NCBI GenBank assembly: GCA_964496245.1
Contig: CAZBZG010000318.1
Coordinates: 1 to 5,155, forward strand
Direction: 5' to 3'
DNA: 5,155 nt
Origin: CAZBZG01 sp964496245
GTDB taxonomy: Bacteria; Planctomycetota; SZUA-567
This document shows positions 1-5,155 of the stretch, piece after piece (the first letter of the stretch is position 1; the number at the start of each line of letters is the position of its first letter). The notes below the pieces were generated by a model that saw only the letters and a list, made by a program, of their open reading frames with translations, searched no databases and was not told the origin of the DNA. The position numbers were made by a program, and so were the translations under genes.

Positions 1-2624
1 TTGGCCGCGTACTTGACCTCGAGTGTCACCGGCAGCTGGTTCTTGAAGTGGTTGGTCAGCATGAAGACCTGCCGCTGGAGTTCGTGCCGGGCCTGGAGCG
101 CGGGAACGTCCTGGATGCGGAGGCTCATGCGGGTCAGGGCCAACGGTGCGCTCATGCCGGTCACCAGGATGGGCATGCGGTCCACCGCCAGGACCTTCCG
201 GTCGCCGAGCGGGCGCACGTTGCCGGCCAGATCCACGACCTTGAGGGGCATGTCGCCCAGGTAGATGCGTTCGAGCAACGCCCGCTGCCGGGGGCCCTCG
301 TACCAGAGCGCCACAACGACCTCGTTGCGTTCCCGTTCGCGGTGTCGGAACACATGGTTGGGGAACTCTCTGCGCAGCTGGAAACTACCGAGGTAGGTGC
401 TCCCGCTCAGATGCTGGGCAAGGACGCGCACGGCGAGGAAGGCGGGATGCGGAACCGGCTGGCCGCGGCTGTCCTGACGCGCGAGCCCGGCGGTGGCATC
501 CAGGAGCCGGCCGAGCGTGATGCGTGGAACCCCCAGGGCTTTGGCGAGAATCGCCTTGATGGCGAGGTCCTCGGCCTGGAGCCGTTCGGCGGCTGCGTCG
601 CGCTGCTGCGGAGGCAAGGGCTTGAGGCCCAGGCTCAGCCAGGCCTCGCGCAGGGGTTCCACGGTGTCCGGGCGCTCCACGCGTTCGCCGTGCACGAGGT
701 GCGTGGGGGCCAGATCCAGGAGGTAGGCGGGCGCGTACCGATTGGGGGCCCGCAAGCGGAGGAAGTAGCGGGGCAGAAACCGGCCGAGGGTCCGCACCAG
801 GCCGTAGGGATCCGTGTCCTGCGGGGCCCAGAGCACGAGATGCGACGCGATCTCGGGGGCGGGCAACCCGTTCTGGGTCTGGGTGAGATCGATGGGAACG
901 GCTTGCACGGTGGCGGTGGCCATGTTCGACAGCAGCGTGCGGGCCGCCTGCAGGGCAGGGGGGTCCACCCTGGCGGTGAATGACCGGTCCTCGTCCACGC
1001 CCCACTGCCAGGACTCCACATGGGGGCGCAGATCCTCCATTACGGCTTGCAGATGCGTCTCGAGTGCTGCGGGCTTCTCCTTCATGATCTGCTGGATGCC
1101 CACGTGCCGGAAGGCCTGGGGCGTGTTCGCGATCACGCCCGTGACGCGTGCGCCGAGGCTCCGGAGTTCGCGCAGCTGCCGGGCCAGTTCCACCACGTAG
1201 GGCTGGCTCTCGGCCTGCGGTGTGTAGTCGGGCGGCCACAGGTGGGTCTTGGCCTCATAGACGCCGAGGCGCTGAACGAGTCTGGAGAGCATGCCCTCGC
1301 GGTCTTCCAGCACGCTGCGGGCAGGGGCGCCGAGCCGTACGCCGAAGTCGCGGCCCCCTTGTCCGAGGGACAGGTCATTCAGAGCGCGTTGCCGAGGTGG
1401 TTCCCAGAGCACCACCACCTGGGTGACGCGGGCGGCGAGATCGTCCTGGTAGCCTTTGAGCGCGACCGTTGCGTAGTAGATGCCCAGCCTTTTCAGCGGA
1501 AGGCGGATCTGTTCGTGCAGGGACCGCCGCGGACCGGGGTCGAGATCGCGCTTGCGAAAGCCTTCGGGGAAGACGCGTGGCGTACCGGCCGCGTCCGTGG
1601 GGGGCCGTCCCTGCAGGTCGGTGATGCGTATGTGGCGGCTGTAGTCCTTGGCCTTGCCGATACGCTTCTGTTCTCGCGCAGGCACGTTTTCGATCAGCCC
1701 CTGGTAGTGGCAGCTGAGCAGGACGGGTTCGCGCGGTCCGTTCCCGTCCGGCGGTGCAGTCCGGAACACGGGCGGGATGCGAAGTTTCGGTCGCGGACGG
1801 ACGGCGATGTCGTCGAACCAGACCGTGCCGTGGCGGTCGGCGCCCGGGACCGCTGGGTTGTCTTCCACCTCGAGCACGACGCGCACCGCATTGGGGCGCA
1901 GACCGGTCTTGGGGTCCACGGGCAGATCGTTGATCCGATGGGGCACGGCCTTGGTCGGCCAGTCCCGCTGGCCGACCGGCATCTCGATGACGAAGGGCGG
2001 GCCGATCTCGTGCTCGGTCTCGGCCTCCACGTAGAGCCAGACCAGGCGGACCCGGACGAACGTGCTCGGGGGAGGGGGGCCGTTTGCCTGGTCGAGCTCG
2101 GTTGGATCGGGGTTGAAGAGCCCCCGCGTCCGGGCCCAGGCCGTGACTTCGTACGCGAGGTCCGGATCGATGGTCCTGGGATAGACCGTCTGGAGCGCGA
2201 TCGGCGTGCCGTCGTAGGGAATGCGGAGCACGTGACCGGGCCGATCGCGCCAGAGACCCTTGCGATCGCCGGTCGTATCGGCCTCGATCCGGATGTCCCT
2301 GGCCGGGTAGCTTTTGTGGGTTTCATCCCGGATCAGCGTCCAGTAATCCGGCCAGCCGTCCCCGTCGCGGTCGCGGCTGCGGGGGGTATTGCCCCGGGGT
2401 TCGAAGTCGTAGACCTCGATGGTTCGGCCGATCTGCCGTCGGGTCTGTTCCTGGTCCTTGGTCTCGGCAGCCCGCAGAGACGGGAGGAGAAGGGCGAGCG
2501 ATACGAGCAGGCTTCCCGCGAAGTGGGCGTGCCGGCGGGGGCCAACGGTGGAGATCGGGAGCGGTGGCGAGGGCCGCAAGAGGGGACAGGCAGCGACAGG
2601 TCTCGTGGGGCGAGGCCGATTCAT
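1..2624 (-). CDS. Large secreted multidomain protein, carbohydrate-binding-like plus TIM-barrel-like regions (3' end outside window)
   Basis: Reading the minus strand from ATG at 2624 gives 874 codons without a stop, so the C-terminus lies beyond the left edge. Residues 1-53 look like a signal peptide with an unusually long Arg/Pro-rich N-region (1-36), a hydrophobic core around 37-50 and a likely cleavage after Ala-Ala (52-53). Residues 85-93 form a D-x-D-x-D-G-x-x-D calcium-loop-like motif. Residues about 101-277 resemble a CBM/galactose-binding-like beta sandwich, ending in the typical G-T-V-W-F-D-D-I stretch (266-273). Residues about 300-407 look like an Ig-like domain. Residues about 425-640 look like a divergent glycoside-hydrolase TIM barrel, with W-Q-W-G-V-D-E-D (539-546) where clan A enzymes carry their N-E-P acid/base motif. 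Residues about 765-838 look like the beta sandwich that follows such barrels. The reading frame is certain; the domain names are inferred by eye, and I do not recognise the exact family or substrate. It follows the PEGA lipoprotein gene by 13 bases and probably shares its transcript. No clear Shine-Dalgarno sequence precedes the ATG, so it may be translationally coupled. An in-frame TTG at codon 16 is a less likely start. Confidence 0.9.
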   Translation of the reverse strand, partial: MNRPRPTRPVAACPLLRPSPPLPISTVGPRRHAHFAGSLLVSLALLLPSLRAAETKDQEQTRRQIGRTIEVYDFEPRGNTPRSRDRDGDGWPDYWTLIRDETHKSYPARDIRIEADTTGDRKGLWRDRPGHVLRIPYDGTPIALQTVYPRTIDPDLAYEVTAWARTRGLFNPDPTELDQANGPPPPSTFVRVRLVWLYVEAETEHEIGPPFVIEMPVGQRDWPTKAVPHRINDLPVDPKTGLRPNAVRVVLEVEDNPAVPGADRHGTVWFDDIAVRPRPKLRIPPVFRTAPPDGNGPREPVLLSCHYQGLIENVPAREQKRIGKAKDYSRHIRITDLQGRPPTDAAGTPRVFPEGFRKRDLDPGPRRSLHEQIRLPLKRLGIYYATVALKGYQDDLAARVTQVVVLWEPPRQRALNDLSLGQGGRDFGVRLGAPARSVLEDREGMLSRLVQRLGVYEAKTHLWPPDYTPQAESQPYVVELARQLRELRSLGARVTGVIANTPQAFRHVGIQQIMKEKPAALETHLQAVMEDLRPHVESWQWGVDEDRSFTARVDPPALQAARTLLSNMATATVQAVPIDLTQTQNGLPAPEIASHLVLWAPQDTDPYGLVRTLGRFLPRYFLRLRAPNRYAPAYLLDLAPTHLVHGERVERPDTVEPLREAWLSLGLKPLPPQQRDAAAERLQAEDLAIKAILAKALGVPRITLGRLLDATAGLARQDSRGQPVPHPAFLAVRVLAQHLSGSTYLGSFQLRREFPNHVFRHRERERNEVVVALWYEGPRQRALLERIYLGDMPLKVVDLAGNVRPLGDRKVLAVDRMPILVTGMSAPLALTRMSLRIQDVPALQARHELQRQVFMLTNHFKNQLPVTLEVKYAA

Positions 2625-2637
2625 GCACCCGGTTCCG

Positions 2638-3231
2638 CTACGGGGCGTCGAGTTCTGGCGTGGACGGTTGCTCCGGCTGGGGCTCCGCTGGTTCAGCGGC
2701 CGCCTCTTTTCGGGCCGGCTGTTCGGGCTCCGCGTCCTTCTCGGGCGCCTCTTCCTTTCCGTCCTTGAGCGGGAGCGGCAGGGGTATGGGATCCCGGTCT
2801 TTGTCGTGCTGCTCGCGCTTGTCCGCGATGCGCGTGCTCTCCGCCTTGAGCTCGCCGCTGCGGGCGAGGATGCCGTCGATGTCGTCTTCCGTCTCGATCT
2901 TCTCCAGCTGGTAATGGAGTTCCCGCTTGTCCTCGATGCGGGCGGGGACCAGCACCTCGCTCACGAAATCCACGCCCATGCGCTCGTAGGCGGGGGCGCG
3001 GACCGGTTCCTTGACATGCAGGGGATAATAGCCGGGCGCTTCGAGGCGGATGTCATAGGTTCCGTAGTGCTTGAAACGCAGGCGGAAGGGGGTCTCGCCC
3101 TTCCACGTCTGGTTGACGAGGACGCTCGCGCCCTCCGGCTTGCTCGTGATCAGCATCTCGCGGCGCACGCAGCCCGAGGTCGCGACCACGATCAGGGCCA
3201 GGAGTCCGGGAATGAGACGATTGACAGGCAT
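2638..3231 (-). CDS. PEGA-domain lipoprotein
   Basis: A 197-residue predicted lipoprotein. The signal peptide has a basic N-region (Arg5), a hydrophobic core (6-17) and a lipobox-like T-S-G-C with the lipidated Cys at residue 21. The lipobox is slightly atypical because Thr occupies the -3 position. A PEGA domain follows at about 26-72, including the literal Pro-Glu-Gly-Ala at 32-35, then E-T-P-F (46-49) and Y-G-T-Y-D with a conserved G-Y. PEGA domains are small beta folds found in surface and envelope proteins, often with S-layer or peptidoglycan links. Residues 73-112 form a second conserved block (D-F-V-S-E-V-L, then I-E-D-K-R-E-L-H) like that in planctomycete relatives. The tail from about 146 is rich in Pro, Glu, Lys and Ala and is probably disordered. 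ATG 3231 is preferred over an in-frame upstream ATG at 3261 because it has a well-placed GGGAG and gives a normal-length signal peptide. It is the first gene of a likely two-gene leftward operon, divergent from the TPR lipoprotein gene. Confidence 0.92.
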   Translation of the reverse strand: MPVNRLIPGLLALIVVATSGCVRREMLITSKPEGASVLVNQTWKGETPFRLRFKHYGTYDIRLEAPGYYPLHVKEPVRAPAYERMGVDFVSEVLVPARIEDKRELHYQLEKIETEDDIDGILARSGELKAESTRIADKREQHDKDRDPIPLPLPLKDGKEEAPEKDAEPEQPARKEAAAEPAEPQPEQPSTPELDAP

Positions 3232-3239
3232 CTTTCGAT

Positions 3240-3244
3240 CTCCC
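3240..3244 (-). promoter_or_regulatory. Ribosome binding site deciding the PEGA gene start
   Basis: On the minus strand GGGAG lies 8 bases before the ATG at 3231. This favours that start over the in-frame ATG at 3261, which would add ten residues before the signal peptide. Confidence 0.75.
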
Positions 3245-3305
3245 AGGCGACGAACGTGCACCCAGCGGCCGCGCTCCCAGTTATGTCTTGAGCAGCCAAT
3301 TGATT

Positions 3306-3334
3306 ATGCTACTCTTTGGCGCGAGCGATGTCAA
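3306..3334 (-). promoter_or_regulatory. Candidate sigma70-type promoter for the PEGA operon
   Basis: Minus strand: a perfect TTGACA -35 box (3334..3329), a 17-base spacer and a TAGCAT -10 box (3311..3306; 4 of 6 consensus). A CATAAT hexamer (3308..3303) overlaps it but would need a 20-base spacer. Transcription would start near 3298 and give a leader of roughly 67 bases before the PEGA start codon. Seen directly as motifs; function is inferred. Confidence 0.5.
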
Positions 3335-3349
3335 GAGCGCACAGCGCTC
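3335..3349. repeat. Perfect inverted repeat abutting the leftward -35 box
   Basis: GAGCGC, a 3-base ACA centre, then GCGCTC: a perfect 6-bp inverted repeat. It begins at the base next to the TTGACA box of the leftward promoter and lies between the two divergent promoter candidates. It could be an operator for a dimeric regulator. A chance palindrome in GC-rich DNA is also possible. Confidence 0.45.
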
Positions 3350-3402
3350 CGCCTTGCGGGCGAGAGCCGGGTGCGCTCCATCCTCAATTTGTGAGTTGCC
3401 CC

Positions 3403-3431
3403 TTGATTTCTTTCCTCCTTTTCCGTAAATT
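3403..3431 (+). promoter_or_regulatory. Candidate sigma70-type promoter for the TPR lipoprotein gene
   Basis: TTGATT (3403-3408), a 17-base spacer and TAAATT (3426-3431) lie in the most AT- and pyrimidine-rich stretch of the intergenic region. Each box matches consensus at 4 of 6 positions. The start point would be near 3438, giving a leader of about 57 bases. Confidence 0.5.
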
Positions 3432-3481
3432 CAGTTTGCGGTTAGAGTTGGCTTCCCTGGCCGGCACAGGCGCCTCTGCAG

Positions 3482-3487
3482 AAGGAG
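3482..3487 (+). promoter_or_regulatory. Ribosome binding site deciding the GTG start of the TPR gene
   Basis: AAGGAG ends 7 bases before the GTG at 3495. The ATG at 3488 directly follows this motif, is too close to use it well and opens a different frame with no protein-like sequence. This supports GTG 3495, which begins a clear lipoprotein signal. Confidence 0.8.
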
Positions 3488-3494
3488 ATGCACA

Positions 3495-4535
3495 GTGACA
3501 GCCCGAGCAGGTCTCCAGGCCATTGGTATCACGTTCGTTATGAGCACGGTCCTGGTTGGCTGCCGAACGCCGCAGCCCTCCACCTGGCCCGGCATCCGGA
3601 ATATCGGGTCGGGCGACGAGCAGACCGCCTCCCGGCCGGCCCCGCGGAAGGACAAGCCGCGATGGAAGTTCTGGCAGCGGGGCGAACAGCGGCCAGAGAA
3701 ATCCACCACCGGACGCGTCCGTCGCGAGCCCGCTCCAGAGCGCGTACCCGGCAGCGATTTCGACCGGGCCGTTCGCCTGGTCAAGGCGTACAAGTTCGAG
3801 CAAGCCGAGCAGCTGCTGAACAAGGTCGTGGAGGAGAATCCCAACCGCAGCGAGGCCTGGCGCTGGATCGGCGACTGCCGCTACAACCTGCTGCGGTTCG
3901 AAGAGGCGATCGACGCCTACGTGCGCGCGCGGGAGCTGGATCCCAACAACTATCTGGCGTTGCGCGGCAAGGGGTTTGCCCATCTTCATCTGGGCCGGCG
4001 GTGGTACAAGGACTACAAGAAGGGGGTGCAGAACAAGGATAACGAGCAGGCCCACGAGGCCCTGGGCAAGGCCCACGAGAACTTCAAGCTCTCGCTGGAG
4101 TTGCTGCGGGAGTGCATGCGCCTGGTGCCGGGGGACAACGAGGCCATGTACGGGCACGCCATGGGCGCCGAAGGCACGAGCCGGAAGCTCTACTCAAATG
4201 CCGTGGTCCTGCTGCGCCAGAACAAGACCACCAAGGCGCACGCGTGGGCCGAACGCTGCATGGACATCATCGACGAGGGCATCCGCGCGGCCAAGTTGCG
4301 CATCGACGAGTATCCGGAGGATCCGAATCCGCGGGCGCTGGTGGCGGGGCTCTTCTACCGCCGGGCCATGCTGCTCAAGGAGTTCGGTCGCACGGAGAAT
4401 GCCCTGATCGCCCTCAAAAAGGCCGAGGCCACGCAACAGTCGATTCTGTCGGACATCGATGCCGACAACCGGCCGGCGCAGCAGGCGCTGGCCAGCTACC
4501 GGCAGTTGGCCCAGCAATGGGCGGGCGAAGAATAG
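3495..4535 (+). CDS. TPR-repeat lipoprotein
   Basis: A 346-residue predicted lipoprotein starting at GTG. The signal peptide has Arg4, a hydrophobic core (about 8-21) and lipobox L-V-G-C with lipidated Cys at residue 23. Residues 24-86 are a basic, Pro-rich linker. Tetratricopeptide-like helical repeats follow at about 87-118 and 119-152; the latter is the best match, with W/G/Y/A positions and E-L-D-P-N-N at its end. A third repeat (153 onward) carries a charged insertion near 168-195 before resuming through the L-V-P-G-D-N-E motif (210-216). Another TPR-like pair of helices lies at about 282-318. TPR lipoproteins usually act as scaffolds for protein complexes at the envelope, for example in secretion, outer-membrane assembly or polysaccharide export. 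The partner here is unknown. The gene is divergent from the PEGA lipoprotein gene, which allows co-regulation from the shared intergenic region. No enzymatic motif was seen. Confidence 0.93.
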   Translation: MTARAGLQAIGITFVMSTVLVGCRTPQPSTWPGIRNIGSGDEQTASRPAPRKDKPRWKFWQRGEQRPEKSTTGRVRREPAPERVPGSDFDRAVRLVKAYKFEQAEQLLNKVVEENPNRSEAWRWIGDCRYNLLRFEEAIDAYVRARELDPNNYLALRGKGFAHLHLGRRWYKDYKKGVQNKDNEQAHEALGKAHENFKLSLELLRECMRLVPGDNEAMYGHAMGAEGTSRKLYSNAVVLLRQNKTTKAHAWAERCMDIIDEGIRAAKLRIDEYPEDPNPRALVAGLFYRRAMLLKEFGRTENALIALKKAEATQQSILSDIDADNRPAQQALASYRQLAQQWAGEE

Positions 4536-4539
4536 TCCC

Positions 4540-4568
4540 TTTACAGATGCGCCCGGACGCGGTATGCT
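4540..4568 (+). promoter_or_regulatory. Candidate promoter for the small downstream gene
   Basis: TTTACA (4540-4545; 5 of 6 consensus), a 17-base spacer and TATGCT (4563-4568; 4 of 6) begin five bases after the TPR stop codon. A start point near 4575 would leave a leader of about 33 bases before the ATG at 4608. It suggests the small gene can be transcribed separately from the TPR gene. Confidence 0.45.
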
Positions 4569-4576
4569 GCCCCGCG
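4558..4576. repeat. Short inverted repeat enclosing the -10 box
   Basis: CGCGG and CCGCG form a 5-bp inverted repeat with a 9-base centre that contains the whole TATGCT hexamer. It could be an operator or a weak hairpin after the TPR gene. It has no following T-run, so it is not a classic terminator. The short arms make chance occurrence plausible. Confidence 0.25.
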
Positions 4577-4596
4577 CTGAGAGGCGGAGGTGCAGC

Positions 4597-4603
4597 AAGG
4601 GAG
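4597..4603 (+). promoter_or_regulatory. Ribosome binding site for the small hypothetical gene
   Basis: AAGGGAG ends 4 bases before the ATG at 4608. The spacing is slightly short. The competing in-frame GTG at 4590 has only GAGAGG-type purines close upstream, so the ATG is preferred without certainty. Confidence 0.5.
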
Positions 4604-4607
4604 TGGC

Positions 4608-5036
4608 ATGTACACGATCGGCAAGCCTGCCGAGTTTGATTCCGGCCGCGTGCCCCTACGGGGTCAGTGCCAGCCCCACACCAAGGGCTGGCGCCTCCGC
4701 TGCTTCTCGCGCGGGCAGGAGGAGGTCCTGTACGAGGACAACTACTATACCTGCCGCGAGCTGCAGAAAGCGTGCGCGGGGCTTCCCCTGGCGGAGGCCA
4801 AACAGAAGATCGCGGAGATGGCGGATTCTTTGAGCGTGGACCTGCAGGAGACCCAGAAGCTCAACTCCGCCGTCGAGGAAACCGTGCCCCCCGGCTCTCT
4901 CCCCCCCACGGACGAGACCCCGGTCGATCTGCCCACCGTGAAGCCGTCCGATGAGGACACCGATTCCACCCAGGTCATCCCGCAGGAAGAGATGGAGCGC
5001 CACGCGCGCCGTGAGGAGGAGCAGCGCGGGGAGTGA
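4608..5036 (+). CDS. Small hypothetical protein with four cysteines and an acidic tail
   Basis: A 142-residue protein I do not recognise. Starting at the GTG at 4590 instead would add six residues. The N-terminal part (about 1-60) holds four Cys at residues 21, 32, 49 and 56 and aromatic residues (W28, then Y42, Y46, Y47), suggesting a small folded, perhaps beta-rich, domain. Residues about 50-88 look helical (E-L-Q-K, L-A-E-A-K-Q-K-I-A-E-M). From about 89 the sequence is rich in Pro, Asp, Glu, Ser and Thr and is probably disordered, ending in a charged stretch (E-E-M-E-R-H-A-R-R-E-E-E). There is no signal peptide or membrane segment, so it is probably cytoplasmic. The four Cys might bind a metal, but the spacing (10, 16 and 6 residues between them) fits no zinc motif I know. 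It lies 72 bases after the TPR gene, with its own promoter candidate. Protein-like composition and a ribosome binding site support a real gene; the long frame opposite it lacks both. Confidence 0.8.
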   Translation: MYTIGKPAEFDSGRVPLRGQCQPHTKGWRLRCFSRGQEEVLYEDNYYTCRELQKACAGLPLAEAKQKIAEMADSLSVDLQETQKLNSAVEETVPPGSLPPTDETPVDLPTVKPSDEDTDSTQVIPQEEMERHARREEEQRGE

Positions 5037-5155
5037 TGCCCGGGCGCTCTCTGCCGCCGAGACCTCTCGACCTTGCGTCCTCACGTCGCTCTGTCCGCGC
5101 GCGCAGGGGGCCCGGGGAAAGAACCGTGCCCGGTGGGATCGATGTGGCGAGACGA

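Noticed and set aside
48..983. A 311-codon open frame on the plus strand
   Set aside because: It is also antisense to the large secreted protein. Its sequence is rich in Gly, His, Gln and Arg without motifs, whereas the opposite strand reads as an ordered protein.
385..1239. A 284-codon open frame on the minus strand
   Set aside because: It overlaps the real gene in another frame of the same strand. Its Arg/Pro/Ala/His-rich composition is typical of a frame-shifted reading of GC-rich DNA.
1694..2326. A 210-codon open frame on the minus strand
   Set aside because: It is an out-of-frame reading of the carbohydrate-binding-like part of the large gene, dominated by Arg, Ser and Pro.
2513..2624. 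Twin-arginine export signal in the large protein
   Set aside because: Arg-Arg occurs at residues 30-31 before the hydrophobic core, but the surrounding residues do not fit the S/T-R-R-x-F-L-K consensus. A general secretory signal is more likely.
1020..2768. A 582-codon open frame on the plus strand
   Set aside because: It lies opposite the large minus-strand gene and runs into the PEGA gene. It has no signal, domain or plausible ribosome binding site. Long antisense frames are expected opposite GC-rich genes.
2419..3291. A 290-codon open frame on the plus strand
   Set aside because: It is antisense to the PEGA lipoprotein gene and the start of the large gene. The minus-strand product has a signal peptide, PEGA motif and ribosome binding site.
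3288..3315. A second rightward promoter candidate, TTGAGC-16-TACTCT
   Set aside because: Weak boxes, a leader of about 170 bases, and overlap with the better leftward promoter on the other strand.
3488..4042. An ATG-started frame overlapping the TPR gene start
   Set aside because: The ATG touches the Shine-Dalgarno motif and the product has no recognisable features. The GTG at 3495 gives a lipobox and TPR repeats.
3384..4157. A 257-codon open frame on the minus strand
   Set aside because: It is antisense to the TPR lipoprotein, and it would also cover the rightward promoter and ribosome binding site.
4656..5084. A 142-codon open frame on the minus strand
   Set aside because: It is antisense to the small hypothetical gene, with no ribosome binding site or motif seen. 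The plus-strand frame has both a ribosome binding site and a promoter candidate.
5037..5155. Possible start of a further rightward gene (GTG at 5126 or ATG at 5142)
   Set aside because: At most ten codons are visible and no convincing ribosome binding site was seen. The stretch also shows no terminator hairpin with a T-run.

Overview
This is a GC-rich bacterial window with four protein genes arranged around a divergent promoter region. Two genes are read leftwards (a PEGA-domain lipoprotein, then a large secreted protein that runs off the left edge). Two are read rightwards (a TPR-repeat lipoprotein and a small hypothetical protein). No RNA genes, mobile elements, CRISPR arrays or tRNAs were seen. 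The best guess for the host is a member of the Planctomycetota. This rests on the PEGA protein, whose region after the PEGA fold (YG-x-Y-D-x-R-L-E-x-x-G-Y, then a conserved 'D-F-V-x-E-V-L...I-x-D-K-R-E' block) resembles planctomycete lipoproteins I remember, and on the long basic N-region of the large secreted protein. No marker gene is present, so the assignment is an inference.

Left part, 1..2624 (minus strand): one uninterrupted reading frame of 874 visible codons with no stop before the window edge. It is easy to miss because it is open at its 3' end and because long accidental open frames lie opposite it on the plus strand. The protein begins with a signal peptide, then a calcium-loop-like D-x-D-x-D-G motif, a carbohydrate-binding-like beta sandwich, an Ig-like segment, a region that looks like a divergent glycoside-hydrolase TIM barrel, and a C-terminal beta-sandwich segment. 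Just upstream on the same strand, 13 bases away, is the PEGA lipoprotein gene (2638..3231), so the two probably form an operon.

Middle, 3232..3494: a 263-base divergent intergenic region. I see a sigma70-type promoter candidate facing left (TTGACA, 17-base spacer, TAGCAT) and one facing right (TTGATT, 17-base spacer, TAAATT). A perfect 6-bp inverted repeat abuts the leftward -35 box.

Right part: the TPR lipoprotein (3495..4535) has a GTG start with a strong ribosome binding site. After a 72-base gap holding another promoter candidate (TTTACA, 17-base spacer, TATGCT) comes a small cysteine-containing acidic protein (4608..5036) of unknown function. The last 119 bases hold nothing I can support.

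Taken together, the two lipoproteins and the exported CBM/glycosidase-like protein suggest an envelope-associated function, perhaps handling or anchoring surface polysaccharide. Nothing in the sequence proves that they act together.
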